Part shown: piece after piece, positions 34,425-44,167 of the stretch | Layout: every line of letters begins with the position of its first letter | Position numbering within the stretch: position 1 is the first letter of the stretch | Assembly (NCBI GenBank): GCA_945883845.1 | Contig: CAMCYI010000012.1 | Location: 57,921 to 121,920, forward strand | Direction of reading: 5' to 3' | DNA: 64,000 bases | From: Bacteriovorax stolpii | Lineage (GTDB): Bacteria; Bdellovibrionota; Bacteriovoracia; Bacteriovoracales; Bacteriovoracaceae | Notes under the pieces: model-generated | Seen by the model: only the letters and a program-made list of their open reading frames with translations | Told to the model about the DNA's origin: nothing | Databases searched by the model: none | Position numbers and translations under genes: made by a program

Positions 34425-35681
34425 GTGAAGTTTGGACTACTAATCATTGGCAATGAAATTCTCGACGGAAAAATTACGGACCTGAATACCCGTTTTCTTT
34501 CTGAGTTTTTAAGGACAAATCATCTTGAACTTCATGTGATGATGACGGTGAAAGATAATGAGGCTTCCATTCATCAAGGCCTGAAGACTCTGGCCGATCG
34601 ATGCGAAGTCATCGTCACCTCAGGCGGCCTTGGCCCGACTCTGGACGATATTACCAAACAGACGATTGCTTCATACGTCGGAAGCAAAATTATGTTTTCA
34701 GATGCTGCGATGAGAGTCGCTGAGAAGAATTATTCACGTTTTCAGCGTCCTTTCCCCGGTAAAGAACACGGATATTGTTTCCTGCCGGAAGGATTCATTC
34801 CACTTGATAACTCAACAGGATTCGCTCCCGGATTTTTCATTCATCATGAGAATAAATGTATTTTTTCTGCTCCTGGAGTCCCCAGAGAATTTAAAGTCAT
34901 GACGGAGGAACATCTTCTTCGACTGGTGAATCCTCCTGAAGGATCGGGATTACTGGAGTCGCTGAACTTCCGAACCAGAAAAGTTCCGGAAGAAAAAATA
35001 TTTGGTGAAGTTGACAAGGATCTCTGGAAAAAGCTTTCTCAGTTCGGCGATGTGAGTTCATTGCCCATTCTGTTCGGTGTTGATATTGGAGTCAAAATTC
35101 GTGCCTCAAACCAAAAAGAGCTGGATGAAAAAAGAACTGCAGTGACAAAAGTAATGAAAGACTCTCCCGTCTGGGAGAATGTATGGCACGTTGGTTATGA
35201 ATCGGTGGAAGAAATGATCGTTCGTACAGCGAATGCAAAGAAAATAAAGTATGGATTTTCTGAATCGTGCACGGGTGGATTATGTTCACATCGCATGACA
35301 AACATTTCTGGTGCCTCAACATCTTTCATGGGCTCAGTCGTGAGTTACGATAATTCAGTCAAAGAAAATATCCTGGGTGTTTCATCACAGTCACTAAAGG
35401 ATTTCGGAGCTGTAAGCGTTGAAGTCGCAAAAGAAATGGCCAATGGCCTGAGAATGAATCTCGGTCTTGATATCGTCATCTCAGTTACCGGAATTGCAGG
35501 CCCGGGAGGTGGCTCCACCGAAAAACCCGTGGGGACAGTCTGTATTGGGTACTCCACTGCCAAAAGTACGGAAGCCGTCCGGCTTCAATTTTACGGAGAC
35601 CGTGAGTTGCTTAAAAACCGGTTTTCGCAGGCCGCTCTCTTCACACTTCTTGAACAATTGGAAAATTTTGCCGGAGTCTGA
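34425..35681 (+). CDS. cinA: CinA-family protein with nicotinamide-nucleotide amidase domain
   Basis: A 418-residue two-domain protein. The N-terminal MoaB/MogA-like (COG1058) part has IIGNEILDGKITDLN, TSGGLGPTLDD and FAPGF; in other species it is an ADP-ribose pyrophosphatase. The C-terminal PncC domain has the catalytic ESCTGGL, GSVVSYDN and VTGIAGPGGG motifs and deamidates NMN in pyridine-nucleotide salvage. Start is GTG at 34425 with GGAGG four bases upstream. It stands alone, not next to recA. Confidence 0.93.
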   Translation: MKFGLLIIGNEILDGKITDLNTRFLSEFLRTNHLELHVMMTVKDNEASIHQGLKTLADRCEVIVTSGGLGPTLDDITKQTIASYVGSKIMFSDAAMRVAEKNYSRFQRPFPGKEHGYCFLPEGFIPLDNSTGFAPGFFIHHENKCIFSAPGVPREFKVMTEEHLLRLVNPPEGSGLLESLNFRTRKVPEEKIFGEVDKDLWKKLSQFGDVSSLPILFGVDIGVKIRASNQKELDEKRTAVTKVMKDSPVWENVWHVGYESVEEMIVRTANAKKIKYGFSESCTGGLCSHRMTNISGASTSFMGSVVSYDNSVKENILGVSSQSLKDFGAVSVEVAKEMANGLRMNLGLDIVISVTGIAGPGGGSTEKPVGTVCIGYSTAKSTEAVRLQFYGDRELLKNRFSQAALFTLLEQLENFAGV

Positions 35682-35810
35682 CAAAGACCATCGGCATATT
35701 TTTCACTCTCCCCTCATCCTGCCGGCAATTTAGATCCGCTGGTGTCTTTGCGCCTGACTTTCGGTCATAATATTCGTTGTATCCGACGTTGAACCAGAGG
35801 GAAAACACGG

Positions 35811-38800
35811 ATGTTGAAACCAGGCCCCGCACCAACTTTTTTCAAGCAAGTTCATCTTGCTCTCATGCTCATGTTATTGGGCCTGTATTCCTGCATGCCA
35901 TCTTCCAGTCCTACCCGACTTTCACAGGCCAGTACGACAGATGGAACGGGTACCGGTGAATCTCCAACAGGAACTGCAAATTATCAGGAGCCAACCTATC
36001 CATTAACCGGGAACTTTATCCAGGAAGGATCAACTCAAACTCAGAGTTCGCTTGCATTGCCTCTCTCCTTTTCTGATTCATTCCTGATTCGCGGTCAATC
36101 ACTTTCTCAATACGTGAGAAAACTTCCTAACGACACGAAATACTGCCTTGTTGGAAAATTTCTTATCGGCGGCGACGATCACTTCCTGCTGTTGACAGCG
36201 AAACCAAAGTCGTACACTGACCTGATTAAAAAAACGACAGAGTATTTTCTCCAGGTCGAGCCCGCTGAAGCCGCTTCCAATCAGAACGATTGCATTAACT
36301 TCAACCTGTCGAGTGCTCTCTATGAGAACGCAGACAATCCATCGTCATCTTTCTCATTTCTCCAGCTTTGTGAAGATTGTTCAACAAGTGTGGTGAGTAG
36401 TTCGCTCAAACTTTTCTTCATTAACGGAGAGGAAGTTCCAACCGTCTCTCTAGGAAGTGTGACTCTTGGAGTGACCCGGGATGCCGGTTCATCAGCAGGT
36501 AGCTGCGGAGAAAGCTCCGTTTGCGTGGCCAGGGGCTTTACTTGTTGTGTTGATTCTCAGTGTGTGAAGGAGAAGGCCCTAAGGCCTTCAGCAGATGTCC
36601 TTGATCAGGCCTTCCTGACAGCCCAGGAAGATGTGAGACTTAACCCGGATCACTACCTTTTATATCCTCAGTACTACTTCGTTTGCTCTGATTCAGGCAG
36701 TACGACATCAGGATCTACAACCGGAGGAACGACGGGCGGAACTTCGGAACAAGCAGAATACGAAGCCCAAGTCCGGCTCATGGAATATCGCCAGCTGTAC
36801 CAATGTCTTAACAAAACCAACGGTGAGTTTGCATACTGTACAGTGAAGTTCACTGAGGCCACAGCGAAGATAGCTTCCGGCGGTCTCTTTACAGCTTCCA
36901 CTTTTGGTTATTACGACGACGTTAACTTCACCGCCATGAACAGGAATTTGACCGGTGATAACGCGAATAATATCGTCAAAGTTCATTACGCAGGAAAGAC
37001 TCTTTATGAGTTGGGAAGCACTCCCCTCACTGGAGCTAGTTTTGAACTTCGAAGTAATTCAACAACAGAATCCAGCAACGATGATCTCGATTTCGCTCAG
37101 GTCGTTAAGGTAACATCGGCTCTTCCAGCTAACGCCAAAGACGACAATCTCTATTTAACCTACAAAGTTGATGGTACCTGTGAAAAAACAGGCACCACCC
37201 TTGCGAAATGCATGAAGACTTTCATCTACGGTTCAACAGATGAATTGAGTACGACATGGCATGATGAAACGTCTTTTGATTTCTTACTTCCTGCCTATGC
37301 GGATACCTCGGCAGGTGCCAACCTTGTTGTAAAAATCGGTGGCATCATCGTAACCGAAGACCCTCTGCTGACCTGGACCCGTGGAACTTCACCAAACAGA
37401 ATCAGCTTTAAAACTTCTTATCCCCTTTTTAAAAACCAGTCGATTGAGATTACTTATTTTGTCACAAGTAATGTGTCCAAGCTTCTGGCACTCAGAACCA
37501 TTGCTCAAACCGAAGTCAACAGCATGTGCAATTGCGGGACAGCGAAATGTAACCTCAAGCCGGAGCTGAATACCTCGGGTGCCATTGTCGATTACGAGTG
37601 TGTTTATCCAACGACAACAACGAATCCTCCGGCCAACCAGACAATTTATGTTTCTAACAAGAATGTTCCCCACAGATATTTCGATCGCAATGGAGTGAAT
37701 TACGACTCGGATTATTCTTCAGCACCGGAGCAGGAACTTCTTCCATTCAGCTATATCAACTCGAATGTCCTGCAACCTTCAAACACAACTGGAGCTTACA
37801 CAGGATTTAACGAAATCTACGGATCTTTCGCCAAGTCGGGCACCTATATTGCAAAACCCGCTAAGATGGTAACGGTTAAGAAGAACCAATCTTACGACCT
37901 TCTTTCTACTGATGGTGCTTTCTCATCTTGCACGACCTGCGGAACTGACTACTACTCTTCTCTTCAAAAGATTTTCCCGCAGAATATTGGTGGCAAGGCC
38001 GGCGGATATTCTCCTGATAACTACGCCTCTACACGGGTGAACAGTACAAGCCTTTATCGCGGGGATGATTTACTTTTTGGTCGGGCCTGCTTTGTGCCTG
38101 CAACCATGATTCCATGGACACACTCGCTCGGTGGAACGGCCGAAGCCCAAAGGCAACTCCGTCTGTCCGGACAACATTTTCTTTTTGCCAACGGATACAA
38201 TCGTGACTGGTATGGATTTGACTACGGGTCGCTGATTGGTTCATTTGATGGCGTGAACTGGTTCTCCATTGGTAATCAAAGACGAATCAAAGCAACGACG
38301 AACAGACTTTATCTTGCAGTGAACGCTTACTTCGGAGATGTCAGTGTTGATTCTAATTTTACAGTAAGAGTTTCTGAAACTGTTTCAGCGACAACATCTT
38401 TTCCGGATCACGATACAGAAACTGATGGAGCTGAATGCCAGAAGTCGCACTTTTGCTCGACTGATAACGATTGCTTCAGACAAGTTGGATACGACTACAC
38501 CTGCCAGAGCGTTTCTGGTATCTCTACATCTTCCCCTCAATTCGATGCAAATGCCACGGAGACAGTGGGAACTGTGGTTAAGACAATCTCAAGCATCATC
38601 GGTGGAACAAATGGCCAGGCGAAAAGATGCGTGTACCGAGGACGTGGGGCCCCTTGCCTCAATGATCTGACTCTGGCGACAGGGACAACATATAATGGTT
38701 CAAGTCTCATTGGAACGCTGACTTGTTCACCGAACAACTTGTGCCAGCCGATTTCAAAAACTTCGTTGAAGTTTAACGACAGGATAGCCCGTTTTGCCAA

Positions 38801-40790
38801 TACCCCTCTTGCTCAGAATAGTGATTCAGATATCGTTGGCCTTGGAGCGAGAATTCTCGGCAGACCTTTTGACTACTATGGTGTTCAAAAAATGCAGTTG
38901 AATGCATTCACCAGTCTCGAAGACAATAATGTGAATGGAGTCTGTATTCCCGGCAAAGACATCGCAAACTCAACTCGCGTCTTTCAGTTGAATCAACGCT
39001 CACCAACATCACGGATTGAAACATCCGACAAGATCATGGGAGTAGGTTCGACAATGTCTGGTCTCACCACTATCAGTTCTAAATACATGAATGCTTGTCC
39101 TGCAACTGATGCAGCAGGTGTCTCCATGCAGATCTTTGATCTCTCGATTACTGATCCACTTGTCGGACAATTCGCGATCGCCCAGAATCTTTCAAGTAAC
39201 CTGCTTGATCTTTCACCTTTAACGGCCCTGGGCATCTTCAGCTCAACGGGTGGATCTAAAATTACAAACGTTGGTTACCAGAGAAATACATGTCTTCGCG
39301 CTCCCGGGGCATCATGCTTCAGTGACTTCGAATGTGCACCCTCAGCGAACATTGCCAGCAAGGCCAGTTCGGCCAACCTCTCTTCCCTCCTCAATCCAGC
39401 AGAAGTGGATTTCTGGGAAGAAGGACTCGTCTGCGGAAATCCTGATTTCAAAAACACTCAACCTGGAGTTTTGAATCCACTGTTTGATGTGAAGAAAAAT
39501 GCTTGTTGCCGTGAATTTGGTAAGACGCTTACGGTGTATACGCAGAAAGATACGACTCAGCATCGCTGGTGTGAAGGTACAGCTGTAAAAGTGGCCGGCG
39601 TAAATGCTTCCATTACTGCTTACAACAGATATTCAAGAGTTCACACTGGCTACGACAAGATGACCTGTGACATTAACCAAATCAGCACGACAAAATCTTT
39701 TGCTCTCTCCATATTTGGTGCCACACCTGAAAATCGCTGGAAGCAGATCCTCGCTCAATATAAGACTCTCGATGCAGTCAACCAGCGCACGTGCTGCACG
39801 CAGAACTGGGTGAGAAGTTTCCACTCTGAGAATGGTGGAGGACACGCCTTCTCCATGACGAAGCTTCAGACTCTCGATAAAGGTGTATTCAAAAATATTA
39901 GCTGGAACCAGCAGAATTCAACCATCATTACAGATACGGCATTTGAATGTAACGTTGATAACTACGCAAACAGCTCGTGCGAGATTCGATCACTTACTCC
40001 TGCGGAAGAAGACAAATATCTTACATGGGCAGGGTCTTTCGAACTTCTCGGGATCCCGCAAGTGGCCATCAAGACTGAAGATGAAATTTATCAGCTGGTT
40101 GATGAAGACCAGAATGACAACACCGGCGTGAGAGTCCCACTCGCAGTCGTTAAAGTCGGTGACACTCTCCCTACACCTGTTACGGATGCTTCAGATTCAA
40201 CCAACGTCGACTTCACAGATACTTCAGGGAATATGCATTTCTCTGCAGCTTCTTTCTCGAAGTTTGATCTCGAGGCCGGTGGACTTAAAAAGATTTTCTC
40301 AGAAGAAGAATTCAATTGCTGTATTCCTTCAAACCAGCAGGTTCCCAGTGGAACAACTGCGGGCCAGTGTTGTACCGGTAACCTTGCCAACAACACAGGC
40401 ATTCTCCGCTGCTGTCTTCCGGACTTCACTGATGTGACAGTTTATCTTAACCGTTATGTATCATCCGAGGGCCGCGGCCTTTCGGATTCAGCTTATGATC
40501 CAGCGACTGGTTACATTAAAGACCCAGCTACAGTTAAATCCATCATTGCCCAGAAGAACCTTTGTTGCTCTGGTAGTGCGATGTCCGGTGTGGCAATCAG
40601 CCGACTCCCTATTCCGATCGAAGGTGGGATTTATAAACCTGTAGATCAGCTCTCTACTACACGCCGATTCACTTACCGCACAGATGCAGTTGATAATAAT
40701 TCCGAAAGCGGTTCAGTGGGATCTATCTTTGATGCAGGCGTTAAATGGAACAACCATGTCTACTGCGTACCGGATGGGTTTGCTGAGTAA
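35811..40790 (+). CDS. Giant Cys-Cys-rich lipoprotein (1659 residues)
   Basis: Signal peptide of about 27 residues ending LGLYSC gives lipidation at Cys28. The mature 1630 residues are a surface or periplasmic protein of unknown fold, rich in Thr, Ser, Asn and Cys. A GSTTSGSTTGGTTGGTS linker lies near residue 300. Adjacent cysteine pairs recur: FTCCVD near 36540, ACCREF near 39500, TCCTQN near 39790, NCCIPS near 40315, QCCTG near 40365, RCCLPD near 40410 and LCCSG near 40560; five fall in the last 430 residues. Many more single Cys suggest heavy disulphide bonding after export. GAGGG precedes the ATG. No enzymatic motif is recognised. An adhesin or secretion-linked surface protein is possible. 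Confidence 0.8.
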   Translation: MLKPGPAPTFFKQVHLALMLMLLGLYSCMPSSSPTRLSQASTTDGTGTGESPTGTANYQEPTYPLTGNFIQEGSTQTQSSLALPLSFSDSFLIRGQSLSQYVRKLPNDTKYCLVGKFLIGGDDHFLLLTAKPKSYTDLIKKTTEYFLQVEPAEAASNQNDCINFNLSSALYENADNPSSSFSFLQLCEDCSTSVVSSSLKLFFINGEEVPTVSLGSVTLGVTRDAGSSAGSCGESSVCVARGFTCCVDSQCVKEKALRPSADVLDQAFLTAQEDVRLNPDHYLLYPQYYFVCSDSGSTTSGSTTGGTTGGTSEQAEYEAQVRLMEYRQLYQCLNKTNGEFAYCTVKFTEATAKIASGGLFTASTFGYYDDVNFTAMNRNLTGDNANNIVKVHYAGKTLYELGSTPLTGASFELRSNSTTESSNDDLDFAQVVKVTSALPANAKDDNLYLTYKVDGTCEKTGTTLAKCMKTFIYGSTDELSTTWHDETSFDFLLPAYADTSAGANLVVKIGGIIVTEDPLLTWTRGTSPNRISFKTSYPLFKNQSIEITYFVTSNVSKLLALRTIAQTEVNSMCNCGTAKCNLKPELNTSGAIVDYECVYPTTTTNPPANQTIYVSNKNVPHRYFDRNGVNYDSDYSSAPEQELLPFSYINSNVLQPSNTTGAYTGFNEIYGSFAKSGTYIAKPAKMVTVKKNQSYDLLSTDGAFSSCTTCGTDYYSSLQKIFPQNIGGKAGGYSPDNYASTRVNSTSLYRGDDLLFGRACFVPATMIPWTHSLGGTAEAQRQLRLSGQHFLFANGYNRDWYGFDYGSLIGSFDGVNWFSIGNQRRIKATTNRLYLAVNAYFGDVSVDSNFTVRVSETVSATTSFPDHDTETDGAECQKSHFCSTDNDCFRQVGYDYTCQSVSGISTSSPQFDANATETVGTVVKTISSIIGGTNGQAKRCVYRGRGAPCLNDLTLATGTTYNGSSLIGTLTCSPNNLCQPISKTSLKFNDRIARFANTPLAQNSDSDIVGLGARILGRPFDYYGVQKMQLNAFTSLEDNNVNGVCIPGKDIANSTRVFQLNQRSPTSRIETSDKIMGVGSTMSGLTTISSKYMNACPATDAAGVSMQIFDLSITDPLVGQFAIAQNLSSNLLDLSPLTALGIFSSTGGSKITNVGYQRNTCLRAPGASCFSDFECAPSANIASKASSANLSSLLNPAEVDFWEEGLVCGNPDFKNTQPGVLNPLFDVKKNACCREFGKTLTVYTQKDTTQHRWCEGTAVKVAGVNASITAYNRYSRVHTGYDKMTCDINQISTTKSFALSIFGATPENRWKQILAQYKTLDAVNQRTCCTQNWVRSFHSENGGGHAFSMTKLQTLDKGVFKNISWNQQNSTIITDTAFECNVDNYANSSCEIRSLTPAEEDKYLTWAGSFELLGIPQVAIKTEDEIYQLVDEDQNDNTGVRVPLAVVKVGDTLPTPVTDASDSTNVDFTDTSGNMHFSAASFSKFDLEAGGLKKIFSEEEFNCCIPSNQQVPSGTTAGQCCTGNLANNTGILRCCLPDFTDVTVYLNRYVSSEGRGLSDSAYDPATGYIKDPATVKSIIAQKNLCCSGSAMSGVAISRLPIPIEGGIYKPVDQLSTTRRFTYRTDAVDNNSESGSVGSIFDAGVKWNNHVYCVPDGFAE

Positions 40791-41603
40791 CTAGAGAATT
40801 ACCAGATAGACAGCCAAGGCCAGAATCAGCCTGTAAATCGTGAAATACCCCAGATTAATCTTACCTATCAGTTTCATGAAGAAATGAATCGTGAGCCAAC
40901 CTACGACGAATGATGTGGCAATCCCAGAGAGCATTACCATAACGTCCGTCGTTCCCTCGTGTTTCATCAGATCAGGGATTTCTTTGAGAATACCAGCAAA
41001 GATGATGGGGAGAGAAAGAAGGAAAGAATACTCCCCTGCTTCTTTTCGCCTCATTCCAAGCAGGAGGGCAACGGTTAATGTTATTCCTGATCTGCTCACA
41101 CCCGGGAAGATGGCCAATGCCTGAGCAGCACCAATCATAACGGCAAACTTCCACTGCATGAGTAGCTTCATAGGAGAATTAAGAAGCTGTTTTTTTCCGT
41201 TGATAACATCTGCTATCCAAAGAACAATCCCAAAGAAAGAAAGGTTGATAATAATGACCCATGGATCACGCGCGAGCTTTGCTACGGGCATGAGAAGAAG
41301 TATCAAAAAAACACTCGTGATGGTCGAAACAGTAAAGTTGCGGATAAACCAACTGTCTTCGCTTCCTTGTTTCAGATTGAGAAGTGATGGGTTTATTGCT
41401 TTTAGATATCGGATGAGATCGTGTCGGAAATAGATACAAACTGCCAATGCTGTCCCTAGATGCATCATCAGATCAAAAACTACGCCGGGGTCTTGCAATT
41501 TCATCACGTGAGGGAGAAGTGCAAGGTGGCCACTACTGCTTACTGGAAGGAACTCTGAAAGTCCCTGAATTGCCCCATACACAACGGCTTCAAATATATT
41601 CAC
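40791..41603 (-). CDS. uppP: Undecaprenyl-diphosphatase
   Basis: Integral membrane enzyme that dephosphorylates undecaprenyl pyrophosphate so the lipid carrier of peptidoglycan and other glycans can be recycled. The 270 residues carry both BacA/UppP signatures, GAIQGLSEFLPVSSSGHL and FPGVSRSGITLTVALLLGM, in a multi-helix protein of normal length. It is 11 nt downstream of the FHA-protein stop on the same strand, and its own stop abuts the stop of the giant lipoprotein. Confidence 0.96.
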   Translation of the reverse strand: MNIFEAVVYGAIQGLSEFLPVSSSGHLALLPHVMKLQDPGVVFDLMMHLGTALAVCIYFRHDLIRYLKAINPSLLNLKQGSEDSWFIRNFTVSTITSVFLILLLMPVAKLARDPWVIIINLSFFGIVLWIADVINGKKQLLNSPMKLLMQWKFAVMIGAAQALAIFPGVSRSGITLTVALLLGMRRKEAGEYSFLLSLPIIFAGILKEIPDLMKHEGTTDVMVMLSGIATSFVVGWLTIHFFMKLIGKINLGYFTIYRLILALAVYLVIL

Positions 41604-41614
41604 TGAATAGATCC

Positions 41615-43948
41615 TTAAATATTTTGCTCAAGACCGAAAAAACTCATATTTCTGGTTTCAACTCTCTCAGAAAGATCTTTGAAACTCTTCAGAATTTCCT
41701 GACCAGGCATCAGCACATCAGGTGAAACCTGCGGCTTAACAAGCCTTTCAAGAATCAGGACCACTGCTTGAACAGATTTCTTGAGAATTCCATATTCAGC
41801 GGCATCAGCGCGCTTAAGAATGTCGGCCGATAGTTCAAAATAAAATCCATAAAGTGCTTTGAGCTTTGCTTCATCCAGTGTCTTTGCTTTCAAATCAAGA
41901 GTCGTCAAAAAATCATGTGCTTCAAATGCAGTCATCTTTTCACCCATGGGCGTATAGGTGGGATTGAGCCAGTTGGATTCACTCAGGATAAAGTAATACA
42001 TTTTGGAGGTAACATCTTTGATCTTTTCTCTCTTATCAAAACTCACTTTAAAAATTTTCCCGGGCCCCTTAGTCAAAGGTATGATCAAGTCATAGGGTTT
42101 TCCACTGATGTAGTTTGTCTTGAGAAAGTGAGTGTCTCCTACCTGAAGAAGATTAATCATATTGAATTCTTTGTCCTCAAGAAGTGAGAGCAAAGCAGAT
42201 TTGTAATCAACCAGATTTTTAAATATGAAAGTCTGGGTCTGAGCAACTTCCAGAGCATTATCGATTGTCAATCCGAAGGCAAGCCTCGTGTAATCGACAA
42301 ATTCTTTAGCAAACTTGGTCTGGCCCTCTTTTGTCTGATTCTTCTGAAAAGATTTATCTGTAGTAGCGTGAGTATATGAATAGAGTTCAGGGAACTTTTC
42401 GAACAACATAAAATTATGCTTAAGGCCCATCTCAATCAGTTCTTTAAGATCAAATGTTTTATAAAGTTCAAAAATAACTGGTCGCTGGAATTCTTTTAGA
42501 TAAAAAGTATAAAAGCCCTGGAACTGAATTGTCTTTCTTCCCCCCGTAAATTTGAAGCCCGGGATGATCGTTACATCTTTAGTAGCGTACTTGAGACTCA
42601 TTCCCATCACTTTACTTGAATCAGCCGTAACGGGGACTTCTTCGGGCACTTCACCCTCTTTAATCACAACTTTCAACTTCTTATCAATTCTTGAACTGAT
42701 ATCTATTGGTTCGAGAATTTCCAGGCCTTGAAACAATGGACTTAGCAGGAAAAAGACAATCAGGAACGGATAGTAAAAAGTGAGACCCAGCATCACCATA
42801 GGTTTAGAGTCGTTGTCAGTATTCGTAAACGTCATGAACTCTTTAAAAGTTCTTCTTGAAAAGAGGGCCGGCAAATCAAAAATGAGCAAAGGGCCGGTAA
42901 CAATTCCCAATAAGACACGCAGAATTCCACCAATCCTGTTCCAGATACCATTTCCAATGGCCCTCATTCCCATCATAAATTCGGAAATTGAGACACCGAA
43001 AATGATTGTCGTCAGAAGTCGAATAAGGAAAAAAGTTATGATGATTGGACCGATGGGAATAGCTTTCGAAATAATAACCGTAGTCTCGTCCCAGATTGTT
43101 TTAAGTTCAGGCACATCCGAAAGGATGGTGTCCCATAAATATTCAGGATCAAAATCGAGAAAAGAGGCGACAGAAGTTGGTAGAAATTCCAAAAAATGCC
43201 TGAAGTCATCGAAAGGAAGACAGATCTCAATCACAATTAAAGCGAGAACCAGATCACCTATAATAGAAAGAATCCGAACCAGCGTATTTGCCGAGTGATA
43301 ACTCTTAAAACCAATTTTGAATTTCTTCTTTGCTTTATTTCCAGCAGAATTGCCTTCAGCTCCGGATGGAACTGCGGAAGTCGGCTGAACTTTAAATGAT
43401 ACAACTTTTTTTTCTTCTGCTACTGGTGCCACGTTCAGAACTGTCTTACTCGTCATCGTAATATGAGGATTTTGATTATCGAGCTTCAACTCACTGGCCG
43501 GTGTGGCAGGTTCGTATGCAGGTAAATCCTCGGGCGCTTCGGGAACTTCAGTTTCTTCAGGGAATGCTTCGTTTCGAACTTTTATCCGGATTTCCAGATC
43601 ACCAACCGCAATGACATCAGACTCTTCGAGGATAATGTATTTCCCGGGTGAGATCTTTTTGCCATTGATAAATGTCCCGGCAACACTGGAATGATCTATG
43701 ACTGAGATGACTTCTTGCTGAAGGATGAATGTTGAATGTCTTGGAGAAACAGAGGGATCTGCAATGACGATATTCCCTATTTCGCTACCAATCGTTAATT
43801 GATGGGTCAGGGTATACGAAGGCGTGCCTTCCATGTTGCTGAGTTCTAGCTCAAAAATTTTGGCGAATTTTCCGTGATCGGCCTGACCAAGTCCCGGAAT
43901 GCCTAATTTTGGAGGCAACCTTAAACGGCTAAACCATTTCTTAAACAC
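41615..43948 (-). CDS. FHA-domain membrane protein with RDD-like region
   Basis: A protein of about 777 residues in three parts. Residues 50-125 are a forkhead-associated domain that should bind phosphothreonine: LTIGSEIGN, PSVSPRHSTF with the key Ser, Arg and His, and VAGTFINGKKI. An acidic/Pro linker follows. Residues 220-410 contain at least four hydrophobic helices and an RDD-like stretch (SISEFMMGMRAIGNGIWNR). The last 370 residues are soluble, with no recognised domain. The start is either TTG at 43954 or GTG at 43948; GAGG is spaced better for GTG. It precedes uppP by 11 nt, suggesting a link to envelope metabolism. No Ser/Thr kinase is in the window. Confidence 0.8.
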   Translation of the reverse strand: MFKKWFSRLRLPPKLGIPGLGQADHGKFAKIFELELSNMEGTPSYTLTHQLTIGSEIGNIVIADPSVSPRHSTFILQQEVISVIDHSSVAGTFINGKKISPGKYIILEESDVIAVGDLEIRIKVRNEAFPEETEVPEAPEDLPAYEPATPASELKLDNQNPHITMTSKTVLNVAPVAEEKKVVSFKVQPTSAVPSGAEGNSAGNKAKKKFKIGFKSYHSANTLVRILSIIGDLVLALIVIEICLPFDDFRHFLEFLPTSVASFLDFDPEYLWDTILSDVPELKTIWDETTVIISKAIPIGPIIITFFLIRLLTTIIFGVSISEFMMGMRAIGNGIWNRIGGILRVLLGIVTGPLLIFDLPALFSRRTFKEFMTFTNTDNDSKPMVMLGLTFYYPFLIVFFLLSPLFQGLEILEPIDISSRIDKKLKVVIKEGEVPEEVPVTADSSKVMGMSLKYATKDVTIIPGFKFTGGRKTIQFQGFYTFYLKEFQRPVIFELYKTFDLKELIEMGLKHNFMLFEKFPELYSYTHATTDKSFQKNQTKEGQTKFAKEFVDYTRLAFGLTIDNALEVAQTQTFIFKNLVDYKSALLSLLEDKEFNMINLLQVGDTHFLKTNYISGKPYDLIIPLTKGPGKIFKVSFDKREKIKDVTSKMYYFILSESNWLNPTYTPMGEKMTAFEAHDFLTTLDLKAKTLDEAKLKALYGFYFELSADILKRADAAEYGILKKSVQAVVLILERLVKPQVSPDVLMPGQEILKSFKDLSERVETRNMSFFGLEQNI

Positions 43949-43991
43949 GGCCAATATCCTCGAGTAAATGATGAGATTCCCATAACTTAGT

Positions 43992-44021
43992 TTGACTGTT
44001 TTTTAAGAAAATTACTATGGT
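43992..44021 (+). promoter_or_regulatory. Candidate promoter of the 971-residue exported protein gene
   Basis: TTGACT (43992-43997) and TATGGT (44016-44021) with an 18-bp spacer, giving a leader of about 140 nt. The intergenic region is AT-rich. Confidence 0.45.
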
Positions 44022-44167
44022 TTTTAATTAGGGGTCTGAGAAATAGGTGTCCAGGCCGAAGAGGCTTAAAATAGAAAAGAGACAGGATTGCTAAGGTATC
44101 AGGAAGATTAATATTCTGCTGAAGAAAGCCGAAAAATCAAATAGATGGAATTTTAAAAAGGTTATGT

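Noticed and set aside
36690..36760. Tandem Gly-Ser-Thr coding repeat in the giant lipoprotein as a DNA repeat or phase-variable tract
   Set aside because: The units are short and imperfect at DNA level; it is better read as a flexible protein linker.
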